From Cytobacillus gottheilii (GTDB lineage Bacteria > Bacillota > Bacilli > Bacillales > Cytobacillaceae): a stretch of DNA of 46,544 bases. This document shows positions 9,361-17,491 of this stretch, piece by piece. The stretch is from the NCBI RefSeq assembly GCF_900166665.1, contig NZ_LT800494.1, positions 2,805,762 to 2,852,305 on the forward strand, in the 5' to 3' direction. A program made the translations under genes and the position numbers. Position 1 is the first letter of the stretch, and each line of letters begins with the position of its first letter. The notes below the pieces were generated by a model. It ran no database searches. It saw only the letters and a program-made list of their open reading frames with translations, and had not been told where the DNA came from.

Positions 9361-9445
9361 TCTCACTTCCTCTAGTGAAATGATAAAGTTATTCCACAAA
9401 TTCAGTATACACTTTGCATATGAAGGTTTTTCTTATGTAAAATAA

Positions 9446-9503
9446 AAAAGTGGATTTCAAGCAAATGATGCTTTTAAAAGCGCATTTGTCTCAATCCACT
9501 TTT
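9446..9503 (-). terminator. Terminator after sigD
   Basis: AAAAGTGGATT (9446-9456) pairs with AATCCACTTTT (9493-9503), and an inner CAAATG/CATTTG stem shortens the loop. On the minus strand the stem is followed by TTTTTTATTTTA. It lies about 50 bases beyond the sigD stop and ahead of the two small downstream genes. Confidence 0.7.
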
Positions 9504-9552
9504 AATGGGGATATTATACCATTTTCTGCTGAATATACAGGCTATAAATCAG

Positions 9553-10308
9553 TTATATTACTTTATCGAGGCTTTTTCTTAACTTGAAAATGGCTTTAGA
9601 ATGGATTTGAGAGATTCTGGAGGTTGATAAGTTCATCACTTCACCAATTTCTGTTAAGGTCAATTCCTCTTTATAAAAGAGACTCAGAACAAGCTGTTCT
9701 TTGTCATTCAGATTTGTAATTAATTGAGTCATTTCATTTAATGCTTCATCTTTTAAAACCTTTTGCTCAGGTATTAATGCCTTTTCATCTTTAATCATAT
9801 GTGAAAAGCCTTCATGATCATCATCACTTGGCTGTTCATCAATAGATAATAGATTGGAAAAGAATTGTTCATTGACAGATGAATACACATCTTCAACGGG
9901 CATATCCAATTCTCTTGCGACTTCCTCAATGCTTGCATTGCGCATGAGCTGCTGTTCAAGCTTTTCAGAGGCTGCTTCTATTTTCTTCGCTTTTTCTCTT
10001 GTACTTCGAGGAAGCCAGTCTTCTTTCCTTAATCCATCTATAATGGCTCCTCTAATTCGAAAAGAAGCATACGTATCAAATTTCAAGTCCCGTGCAGGAT
10101 CAAATTTCTGCAGGGCATCATAAAGACCCATTAATCCAAGGCTTTTAATATCATCTCTTGAGACATTTTTAGGCAGTGTGGCAGATATGCGCTGTACATG
10201 ATAACTGACTAGCGGCATATATTTCTTTACAAGATAGTCGCCAGCTTCTGGATCCCGTACATTTACCCAATTTTGCCAAGACATTTGCTCCTCAGTCGTT
10301 TGATGCAA
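9553..10308 (-). CDS. sigD: RNA polymerase sigma factor SigD (sigma-28, FliA type)
   Basis: Directs RNA polymerase to late flagellar, chemotaxis and autolysin promoters. Region 2 is clear (YMPLVSYHVQRIS, then KFDTYASFRIRGAIIDGLRK, DWLPRSTRE). Region 4 is at the C-terminus (LFYKEELTLTEIGEVMNLST then SRISQIHSKAIFKLRKSL). The frame opens at an ATG at 10353 that lacks any ribosome-binding site. A perfect AGGAGGG lies six bases before an in-frame TTG at 10308, giving 251 residues, close to the 254 of B. subtilis, so I place the start there. It follows cheD as the last gene before a terminator, the promoter-distal position known to make SigD level depend on operon read-through. Confidence 0.93.
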   Translation of the reverse strand: MHQTTEEQMSWQNWVNVRDPEAGDYLVKKYMPLVSYHVQRISATLPKNVSRDDIKSLGLMGLYDALQKFDPARDLKFDTYASFRIRGAIIDGLRKEDWLPRSTREKAKKIEAASEKLEQQLMRNASIEEVARELDMPVEDVYSSVNEQFFSNLLSIDEQPSDDDHEGFSHMIKDEKALIPEQKVLKDEALNEMTQLITNLNDKEQLVLSLFYKEELTLTEIGEVMNLSTSRISQIHSKAIFKLRKSLDKVI

Positions 10309-10389
10309 AACAAAACCCTCCTCGGGACGCTTCTGTTCTATTTCCATGGACATGATTACAAAGTGACCGGCACCGTAATTGCTCAGCCA

Positions 10390-10887
10390 TTAAATTTCTG
10401 CTGTTCCTTTATGAACAGTTCGTATGTTTAGAAGTGCAGTTTCAGGATTAAATTCTATTGTCCTGCCGCTGCTCCCTCCAGTATCTTCAGAGATAATTCT
10501 AATATTGAATCTTGCTAATTCTTTTTTTACTGCCTCTACATTACGCGGTCCAATCCTCATTAAGTCGCTGCTTCCGGAAAAGGTAAACATTTGGGCACCG
10601 CCTGCTAATTTTGCTCGGAAGTGCGATTTATTTGCTCCCATTTTCAATAACATATCAATGAGTTCTGTAATAGCCGTATCTGCATATTTCGCTTTATTCA
10701 ACTTCTGTTCTCTTGCTAATGAAGATTCGGGGAGCATGACATGTGCCAAACCCGCGATTTTTTTTAGATCATCATAAATAACTACACCTACACAAGAGCC
10801 AAGCCCTGAAGTTCGTATCAGTTGGGGAGCTTTAACCGTGTTCATGTCAGCTATTCCTACTTTAATCACTTCCATAGTACTAGTCAT
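10390..10887 (-). CDS. cheD: Chemoreceptor glutamine deamidase CheD
   Basis: Deamidates glutamines on chemoreceptors and, in Bacillus, binds CheC to raise its CheY-P phosphatase activity. The Thr-Cys-His catalytic triad expected for CheD is visible: Thr26 and Cys32 in RTSGLGSCVG, and His49 in GLAHVMLP. At 165 residues it is normal. The first eight bases overlap the end of cheC, and GGAG lies nine bases before the ATG, so translation is probably coupled with its partner CheC. sigD follows. Confidence 0.95.
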   Translation of the reverse strand: MTSTMEVIKVGIADMNTVKAPQLIRTSGLGSCVGVVIYDDLKKIAGLAHVMLPESSLAREQKLNKAKYADTAITELIDMLLKMGANKSHFRAKLAGGAQMFTFSGSSDLMRIGPRNVEAVKKELARFNIRIISEDTGGSSGRTIEFNPETALLNIRTVHKGTAEI

Positions 10888-11524
10888 GTGCCGATACTCC
10901 TAATGCTTGAAAAATAATGGAAAAGGAATCGGGGTCTGGCAGGAGAAAGAAATGCCCTCTTACCTCCTGGTTCACCACATTTTGCTCTTCATTTAAAGCA
11001 GTATCAATGACAATCGCATAATCACTCACATGAGATAGCTCTACAAGCCCAAAGCTTACAATGGCCCCCACCATGTCAATGGTTAGTGCAGGCACTGATG
11101 GATAGAGGGAAAGTTTTGTAAAATCAGATAAACTGGAAAGATAGGAGCCGGAAAGAATATTCCCTAGCTCCTGCAAGGCTGATAATGCTAGTTCGCTTGA
11201 TTGCCATGTTTGCTGATCGAAGTCCTCATCGTCCAGCATTGCCTGAATAAAAGCAGATGCCTGTTCGATCGGAAGTAAGAAAAACATGCTTCCAGGTGCC
11301 TCTCCCTCTATTCTTAGAAAAACACCAGCAACAATATTCTCAGGGCCGCCAGCCATGTCCATCATCTCATCAAACGTTACAATCCTGACATCAGGTACAG
11401 TCATATCAATTTTTTTATTTAATAGGGTGGAAAGAGCTGTCGCTGCATTCCCTGCACCGATATTGCCAATTTCTTTTAAGATGTCAAGATGAACAGACGA
11501 AATGTTATTCATGTAATTCATCAT
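10880..11524 (-). CDS. cheC: CheY-P phosphatase and adaptation protein CheC
   Basis: Removes phosphate from CheY-P and takes part in adaptation through CheD. Both active-site helices of the CheC/FliY/CheX family are intact: EIGNIGAGNAATALS near the N-terminus and ELGNILSGSYLSSLS near the middle, each with the E-x-x-N pattern. Length is 214 residues. The ATG overlaps the cheW stop (ATGA), which suggests translational coupling. Methionines at residues 2 and 5 are alternative starts. No membrane segment is seen, consistent with a cytoplasmic protein. Confidence 0.95.
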   Translation of the reverse strand: MMNYMNNISSVHLDILKEIGNIGAGNAATALSTLLNKKIDMTVPDVRIVTFDEMMDMAGGPENIVAGVFLRIEGEAPGSMFFLLPIEQASAFIQAMLDDEDFDQQTWQSSELALSALQELGNILSGSYLSSLSDFTKLSLYPSVPALTIDMVGAIVSFGLVELSHVSDYAIVIDTALNEEQNVVNQEVRGHFFLLPDPDSFSIIFQALGVSAHD

Positions 11525-11994
11525 TCTTCCATGCTTCCGCTTAATCCAGAGACCTCATCTACATGTAAGACCTTTTCTAGATCGATAAGAATCAGCAATC
11601 TTTTTTCGATCTTTGTCACCCCTAAAACATAATCGGCTTCCACGTTTCCAACGATTTCTGGTGATGGCTCAATCGAATCCTCAGATATATCAATGACATC
11701 ATTTGCAGAATCAACAATAAGTCCTACTTCCATGTCGTGTAATGCCACTATAATGACACGTGTATGATCATTGTACGTTTCTTCCTCTAAATCAAACCGG
11801 CTTCGAAGATTGATAATTGGTGTTACAATGCCTCGCAGATTAATAACACCTTTTACATAGTTAGCTGTACCTGGAACTCTTGTAATATGTTCTACTTTTT
11901 CAATCGAAAGCACTTGACTTACTGGAATCGCATATTCCTTCTCTTTTAGCTGAAAAACGATCAATTTTAAATCAGCTGTCATCTCTTCAACCAT
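11521..11994 (-). CDS. cheW: Chemotaxis coupling protein CheW
   Basis: SH3-like adaptor that links chemoreceptors to the CheA kinase. The sequence is a single CheW domain: YAIPVSQVLSIEKVEHITRV, GVINLRGIVTPIINLRSRF and the C-terminal YVLGVTKIEKRLLILIDLEK. The ATG is nine bases after AGAGGAG. It overlaps cheC by four bases. Unusually, a 285-base non-coding gap containing a palindromic relic separates it from cheA, whereas chemotaxis genes here are otherwise tightly packed. Confidence 0.96.
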   Translation of the reverse strand: MVEEMTADLKLIVFQLKEKEYAIPVSQVLSIEKVEHITRVPGTANYVKGVINLRGIVTPIINLRSRFDLEEETYNDHTRVIIVALHDMEVGLIVDSANDVIDISEDSIEPSPEIVGNVEADYVLGVTKIEKRLLILIDLEKVLHVDEVSGLSGSMEE

Positions 11995-12067
11995 GCATGT
12001 CCACTCCTCTTATTAACCCCTTATCATCAGCTTATATTCATAATAGGAAAGCAACTTTAATGAAAAA

Positions 12068-12187
12068 GAAAGCGCCTTGCTCAGCTCTGACATGCTTAAA
12101 GCAAGATGGCCAGATGCTGTTCTTTAACCTTCTGGACAGATTACCTTAAGTACTCAATGAGCTTGCGTGCCGGGGCTAGATACTTTC
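12068..12187. repeat. Degenerate palindromic relic between cheA and cheW
   Basis: The left arm starts GAAAGCGCCTTGCTCAGCTCTGAC (given here as GAAAGCGCC, TTGCTCAGC, TCTGAC) and the right arm, read as its complement, starts GAAAG-TAT-CTAGCCCCGGCACGC. The arms are about 65% alike by eye, face each other across roughly 60 bases and end in GAAAG/CTTTC. This fits a decayed dispersed palindromic element, but I cannot confirm other copies. Confidence 0.4.
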
Positions 12188-12279
12188 CAAGTGTAAAACA
12201 ATTTATATTTCCTATAAATGATTTCTGTTCTTTTAACATACGAGTACTTCTTTATAGGATACTTGCTGTAGCTGCCTGC

Positions 12280-14349
12280 TTATTTAATCAGCGCATTGCA
12301 ATCTACGATTAATGCTACTTGTCCATCTCCAAGGATCGTTGCTCCGGAAATGGCAAATACATTTGATAGATAGCTGCCAAGCGATTTTAGAACCACTTCC
12401 TGCTGGCCGATAAATGAATCGACAACAAGACCTGCCATTTTATCTCCTTTGCGAACAATAACAACCGAGTAAAACTCGTCTCCTTGGTCATTAACAGGCA
12501 CTTCGAAAATATCCTTCAAGAATAAAAGCGGAACAACTTTTCCTCTGAAATCAATTACCTTTTGATTGTGTGCATTTAAAATATCTGACTCTTTTACAAT
12601 GGCTGTCTCAATAATCGATGAAAGCGGAACAGCAAATTTTTCTTTTTGAATTTCAACAAGCATGACCGAAATAATGGACAGTGTTAGTGGAAGCTGGATA
12701 GAAAAAGTGGATCCTTGTCCTAGTTTTGAATCTATTGTGACAGAACCGCCTAAAGATTCAATGGTATTTTTTACAACATCCAGACCTACACCGCGACCCG
12801 ACACATCTGAAATTTTATCTGCTGTCGAGAAACCTGATGCAAAAATAAGCTCAAAAACCTGCTTATCCGTCATCGCAGCTCCAGCTTGCTCAGTGATGAT
12901 TCCATTTTTCAATGCTTTTGCCAGTACTTTATCTCTGCTGATGCCTGCTCCATCATCGTCTATTTCAATGAAGACATGATTTCCGCTATGGAATGCCTTT
13001 AAGACTACATTGCCTTCTTCATTTTTTCCTTTTGCTTTTCTTTCCTCTGGAGTTTCAACACCATGATCAAGAGCGTTTCTGATTAGATGAACAAGCGGAT
13101 CGCCAATTTCATCGATAACCGTACGATCTAATTCGGTTTCCGCTCCGATAATTTCAAGGTTGATCTTTTTGTTTAAATCACGCGCAAGCTGACGCACCAT
13201 GCGCGGAAAACGGTTGAATACCGTTTCAACAGGAACCATGCGCATATTGAGAATGATATTCTGCAGATCACCCGAAATGCGGGACATATGTTCAACGGTT
13301 TCTTGAAGCTCCTGATTATTTAAATCACGGGAAATTTGCTCTAATCTTCCGCGATCAATTACAAGTTCTTCAAACAGATTCATTAAAATATCTAATCTTT
13401 CAATATTTACACGAATCGTTTTATTGCTGGCTTGCTTTGCAGATGGTTTTTTCTCATCTTTTTTGTTATCAGTAATAGCTGTTACTTCTGCATCAGCTGC
13501 AATCACTGGTGCTTCTTCCACAGGTGCCAGTGCAGCTTGCGCTGTATCATCTTCGTCAGCTGCCTGCTTCTTTAGATCTTCAACCGAAATTGCATGAACA
13601 TCTGCTCTTTCCACCTCTGACACTTTCATAACTTTTTTCTGAATGTCTTCAACTGATTCTTTGGTCACAATCGTTACAGTGAATTCATGATCAAATTGTT
13701 CTTCTTCAAGCTGATCTGCAGCCGGACTTGATTTAATCACTTCTCCAGCTGTTTCCAGAACTTCAAATACCATGAAAATTCGAGCGGCCTTCAAGAGGCA
13801 ATCTTCACGCAATTGAACCGTAATTTCATAAGCGTTGAAGCCTTGTTCATTTGATTGCTGTATAACGGTTAATTCAAATTCGTCGTAATTGCTTTTAGGA
13901 GCGCTGAACTGTGGAGGCTCTGCTACTGCAGCTGCTGCTTCAGCAGCCGCTTGAGCTCCGGCAGGACTTTTTCCTTGCTCAATTAACTTCAGCTTCTCGA
14001 CCACAGAGGAAACATCCCGTTTTCCATCTCCGCCGCCAGCAATAGACTCTACCATTGCTTCAAGATCATCGACTGATAAAAAGACAACATCGAGAATTTC
14101 TGAAGTCACTTTTATTTTTTGATTGCGAATGGCATCAAGGACATTTTCCATTTGATGTGTCAAACTTGCCAGATCCTCATAGCCCATTGTTGCAGACATT
14201 CCCTTAAGTGTATGAGCAGAACGGAAAATATCATTAACAATCTTTAAGTCATCAGGACTTTTTTCTAATTCAAGCAATTGTTCATTGCATGCTTGTAAAT
14301 GTTCTTTGCTTTCTTCAATAAATACTTCTAAGTATTGGCTCATTTCCAT
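12280..14349 (-). CDS. cheA: Chemotaxis histidine kinase CheA
   Basis: Receptor-coupled kinase that phosphorylates CheY and CheB. Domains in order: P1 phosphotransfer with His46 in SAHTLKGMSATMG; P2 response-regulator binding around residues 165-260, flanked by Ala/Glu-rich linkers; P3 dimerisation from about 310 (RVNIERLDILMNLFEELVID); P4 ATPase with the N box HLIRNALDHG and the G boxes DDDGAGIS and GRGVGLDVVKN; P5 CheW-like from about 560. An ATG at 14376 is possible, but AAGGGG nine bases before the ATG at 14349 gives MEMSQYLEVFIEESKEHLQ, which matches the B. subtilis N-terminus, and 689 residues. It follows cheB closely. Confidence 0.96.
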   Translation of the reverse strand: MEMSQYLEVFIEESKEHLQACNEQLLELEKSPDDLKIVNDIFRSAHTLKGMSATMGYEDLASLTHQMENVLDAIRNQKIKVTSEILDVVFLSVDDLEAMVESIAGGGDGKRDVSSVVEKLKLIEQGKSPAGAQAAAEAAAAVAEPPQFSAPKSNYDEFELTVIQQSNEQGFNAYEITVQLREDCLLKAARIFMVFEVLETAGEVIKSSPAADQLEEEQFDHEFTVTIVTKESVEDIQKKVMKVSEVERADVHAISVEDLKKQAADEDDTAQAALAPVEEAPVIAADAEVTAITDNKKDEKKPSAKQASNKTIRVNIERLDILMNLFEELVIDRGRLEQISRDLNNQELQETVEHMSRISGDLQNIILNMRMVPVETVFNRFPRMVRQLARDLNKKINLEIIGAETELDRTVIDEIGDPLVHLIRNALDHGVETPEERKAKGKNEEGNVVLKAFHSGNHVFIEIDDDGAGISRDKVLAKALKNGIITEQAGAAMTDKQVFELIFASGFSTADKISDVSGRGVGLDVVKNTIESLGGSVTIDSKLGQGSTFSIQLPLTLSIISVMLVEIQKEKFAVPLSSIIETAIVKESDILNAHNQKVIDFRGKVVPLLFLKDIFEVPVNDQGDEFYSVVIVRKGDKMAGLVVDSFIGQQEVVLKSLGSYLSNVFAISGATILGDGQVALIVDCNALIK

Positions 14350-14368
14350 GCGAATGCACCCCTTGGCA

Positions 14369-15469
14369 TCATACATATTTGATTATAGCTTCAGCTATAT
14401 GATCTACTTTTGTTACTTCATCAACTAAACTTGTTGCAATGGCAGACTTCGGCATTCCAAAGACGATTGATGATTCCTCAGACTCTGCAATTGCTTTAAC
14501 ATTTCCTTTTTCCTTTAGCGCCATTAAACCCTTTGAACCATCAGATCCCATTCCTGTCATAATGACAGCTACCTTTGCAAAGCCTTCAATCGTGCTTAGA
14601 GATTCAAACATTACATCTACCGATGGTCTATGGCCACTTCTTGCTGCTGTTTGATCCAGCTTTGCCTGTAAAGAAGATCCTTTCTTTACAATTCGCAGGT
14701 GATAGCCTCCTGGTGCTATATAGGCTGTTCCATTTTGTAAGGTTTCTCCATCTTCTGCTTCCTTCACATTAATCTGTGAAAGCTGATTTAATCGATTGGC
14801 AAGAGAATGTGTAAACCCTGCAGGCATATGCTGGACGATCACTATTGGTGCATTAATCAAGGCAGGTAATCGGGTAAGGACAGCCTGCAGTGCACGAGGT
14901 CCTCCAGTTGAAGTTCCAATACAGACAATTTTACTATCCGATTGTTTCCATAACGGGAGAAAACCATCCTTTTGACCTAAATCTTTCGGTGATTCTATTT
15001 TACTATAACTTTGTGGTGAATTAGTAGGTATTTTCTTTTCCAGTGGAAATTTCACCAGATGCCTTATATTTGCACCGCTAACGGAAATAACTTTATCGAT
15101 TAGCTCTTTCTTTATTTTGTGAAGATCTAAAGAAATAGCTCCTGATGGTTTGGCAATAAAATCAACCGCTCCATAGGCAATCGCCTGCATGGTATTTTCT
15201 GCACCTTCTTTCGTCGTGCTCGAGAGCATTACGACAGGAACAGGATTTCTTTCCATAATTAGCTTTAGAGCATCCAGGCCGTTTAATATAGGCATTTCCA
15301 CATCCATCGTTACAACGTCCGGTTTAAGCTCAATTGTTTTTTTAAGTCCTTCTTCTCCATTTCGGGCAGTACCGATTATAGAAATACGAGGATCTTCAGT
15401 GAGAAAATCAGCTATCAATTTTCTCATAAACGCTGAATCATCAACGATAAGCACGTTAATTCTCTTCAT
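14369..15469 (-). CDS. cheB: Chemoreceptor methylesterase CheB
   Basis: Response regulator that demethylates chemoreceptors during adaptation. The receiver domain has the acidic pair Asp10-Asp11, the phospho-acceptor Asp56 (MDVEMP) and Lys107. A linker of about 50 residues leads to the methylesterase domain with the Ser187 (GTSTGG), His214 (VQHMP) and Asp310 (GMGSDG) triad. Length of 366 residues is normal. It starts eight bases after the flhG stop with AAAGG as a weak ribosome-binding site and is followed by cheA. Confidence 0.96.
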   Translation of the reverse strand: MKRINVLIVDDSAFMRKLIADFLTEDPRISIIGTARNGEEGLKKTIELKPDVVTMDVEMPILNGLDALKLIMERNPVPVVMLSSTTKEGAENTMQAIAYGAVDFIAKPSGAISLDLHKIKKELIDKVISVSGANIRHLVKFPLEKKIPTNSPQSYSKIESPKDLGQKDGFLPLWKQSDSKIVCIGTSTGGPRALQAVLTRLPALINAPIVIVQHMPAGFTHSLANRLNQLSQINVKEAEDGETLQNGTAYIAPGGYHLRIVKKGSSLQAKLDQTAARSGHRPSVDVMFESLSTIEGFAKVAVIMTGMGSDGSKGLMALKEKGNVKAIAESEESSIVFGMPKSAIATSLVDEVTKVDHIAEAIIKYV

Positions 15470-15477
15470 TTATAACA

Positions 15478-16344
15478 CTACCTTTCAAAGAGAAGCCGCT
15501 TTAGGTTGGCAACAAAATTGAACCGTTTTTCCACAGACTGCACGCCGTTAGTTTGTCTTAGTAAAAGACCAGTCAGCTCCTTAATTCCCTTTGCCGCTGG
15601 TGATCTTTCGTTATAAAGCACAAGTGGTATCTGTCTCTTGACCGCCAATGAAATGTTTTTATCATCTGGAATTGCACCAAGAAAAGTTGTATCAATACCA
15701 AGAAATTTTTTTAAAGCATCATTGATGCGCTGAAACGTTTCCTTACCTTCTTTTTCACTTTGAACTCTATTAATAATCAAATGAAATGGGATCTGATCAT
15801 TCAGCAGCTTCACATGCTTAACAGCTGCGTATGCATCTGTTATGGAAGGCGGCTCTGTTGTTGTAACAACTATGACATCTTCTGCAGACAAAATAAATTT
15901 CGATGAATGCTCGGAAATACCGGCACCCATATCAAAAAAAACAAAATCATATTGATACAGCAATTGCTGGAATTCATCCATAAACCGATTCATATGCTCA
16001 GGATCAAAATCAATAAAATGGGATAATCCAGTGCCGCCAGCGATGTAATCCAATGACCTAGGTCCTGTAACAATAATTCTTTCTAAGCCTACATTGTTTT
16101 GAAAGAAGTCTGCAATGGTAAAAGGCGGAGAAGTTCCCATTAGAATATCAATGTTCCCCATGCCGATATCCATATCAATCAGCAAGACTTTATGACCGCT
16201 CCCACTTAAGGTAAGTGCCATATTTAAAGAGATGTTTGATTTTCCAACTCCGCCTTTGCCGCTCATAACTGCAATGGTTCGAGTCTTCCTCTCTAAGCCT
16301 TTGTTTTCAAGTCTGGAACGAAGCTTGGCAGCTTGATCATTCAT
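15478..16344 (-). CDS. flhG: Flagellar number regulator, MinD-type ATPase FlhG
   Basis: ParA/MinD-family ATPase (YlxH in B. subtilis) that works with FlhF to set flagellar number and placement. The deviant Walker A loop SGKGGVGKS is at residues 28-36, and the switch-like VLLIDMDIGMGNIDILMG follows. The N-terminal DQAAKLR motif (residues 3-9) matches the short element by which FlhG activates the FlhF GTPase. The basic C-terminus suits membrane association. It overlaps flhF by eight bases. Length is 288 residues. Confidence 0.95.
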   Translation of the reverse strand: MNDQAAKLRSRLENKGLERKTRTIAVMSGKGGVGKSNISLNMALTLSGSGHKVLLIDMDIGMGNIDILMGTSPPFTIADFFQNNVGLERIIVTGPRSLDYIAGGTGLSHFIDFDPEHMNRFMDEFQQLLYQYDFVFFDMGAGISEHSSKFILSAEDVIVVTTTEPPSITDAYAAVKHVKLLNDQIPFHLIINRVQSEKEGKETFQRINDALKKFLGIDTTFLGAIPDDKNISLAVKRQIPLVLYNERSPAAKGIKELTGLLLRQTNGVQSVEKRFNFVANLKRLLFER

Positions 16345-17491
16345 TTGAATCGACCCCGATTATTGTTTTTGTTATCACTTCTGGTGTTGCATAGATCAAA
16401 TCATCTGGAACATCTTGACCATTTGTAATATAAGCGGCTCCCTTTTGATGCTTATAAATGATATTAAACATAGCTCCAAAGCTCGAAGTCTCATCCGCTT
16501 TTGTAAAAATAAGCTTATCAATCTGTATGAGAGAAAATTGCCTGTAAATATCCTCCATATCACGCTGCTTCGATGTCAGCGAAAGAACAAGAAAGGTTTC
16601 CATGTCATTTTCAAAATCAATCGTCCGCTTCAGATCTTCAACATATTTTTTATTTCTGAAATTTCTTCCCGCTGTATCAATAAAGACAACATCATAATCT
16701 GAGAATTTCTCAGCGGCTATATTAAATTCTTCCAGGGAATAGCACACTTCAAGGGGTACATTTAAAATTTTCGCATACGTTTTCAGCTGCTCGATTGCCC
16801 CAATTCGATAGGTGTCAGCGGTGATAAAAGCAATCTTTTTTTGATGTGTCATTACGCATTCCGCTGCCATCTTTGCAAGTGTTGTCGTTTTGCCTACACC
16901 CGTTGGACCAATTACATTCACATATTTTTTCTGAAAAGAAATGCCTCCGAATGGAATATTTGCTAACTTTTCCTTCAGTTCGGTTTCAAGCCAGCTTTGT
17001 ACAGATGCAGGAGCATGATCACCAGCTGCATACCATTTTTCAAGCAAATTTTGTTCAATTGAAAAAAGTACTTGCTGATCTAATTCCTGCTCACTTAACT
17101 TATTATGTATTTGGAGCAAAGGAGGAGGGAGATGGCCAATATTGCGATTAGCTTCACCGCCCATGGTACCAACAAGCTTTTTTAATTCATTTAATTCTTT
17201 TATAATTTGTTCGTTGTTATTTTCAGGTTCACGGGTTTTTTCTGCTATTTTTGCAGTACCTGCAAGGTCAATCTGATCCGGACGTTTATTTTTAATCATT
17301 GGTGTCTGTTCTCGTTCAGGCTTTGGATCAGCAGCTGCCAAAACTTCAATATTCCTTTTTTTAAAAAAACCTAAAAATCCACCTGTATGAATGACTCTAG
17401 AATTTAAAATGACCGCATCATTGCCCAGCTCGGCTCTGATTTTTTTCATTGCTTCCGGCATGGACACGGCAACGTATTTTTTCACCTTCAT
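16337..17491 (-). CDS. flhF: Flagellar placement GTPase FlhF (SRP family)
   Basis: SRP-type GTPase that recruits early basal-body parts to the membrane. A basic, variable N-terminal region (about 1-130) precedes the N domain. The G domain has the P-loop GPTGVGKT at 195-202, the insertion TADTYRIGAIEQLK, the Walker B DTAGRN and the guanine-recognition TKAD. Length is 384 residues. It overlaps flhA by four bases (ATGA) and flhG by eight, so the three are probably translationally coupled. Confidence 0.96.
   Translation of the reverse strand: MKVKKYVAVSMPEAMKKIRAELGNDAVILNSRVIHTGGFLGFFKKRNIEVLAAADPKPEREQTPMIKNKRPDQIDLAGTAKIAEKTREPENNNEQIIKELNELKKLVGTMGGEANRNIGHLPPPLLQIHNKLSEQELDQQVLFSIEQNLLEKWYAAGDHAPASVQSWLETELKEKLANIPFGGISFQKKYVNVIGPTGVGKTTTLAKMAAECVMTHQKKIAFITADTYRIGAIEQLKTYAKILNVPLEVCYSLEEFNIAAEKFSDYDVVFIDTAGRNFRNKKYVEDLKRTIDFENDMETFLVLSLTSKQRDMEDIYRQFSLIQIDKLIFTKADETSSFGAMFNIIYKHQKGAAYITNGQDVPDDLIYATPEVITKTIIGVDSNE

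Noticed and set aside
9404..9432. Promoter for the small gene after sigD (TATACT on the minus strand)
   Set aside because: No usable -35 at 16-18 bases and no proper extended -10.
10308..10390. Frameshift at the start of sigD, because a small frame beginning ATG GCT GAG follows cheD
   Set aside because: The alternative TTG start with a perfect ribosome-binding site explains the gene without any frameshift, and the sigD body is intact.
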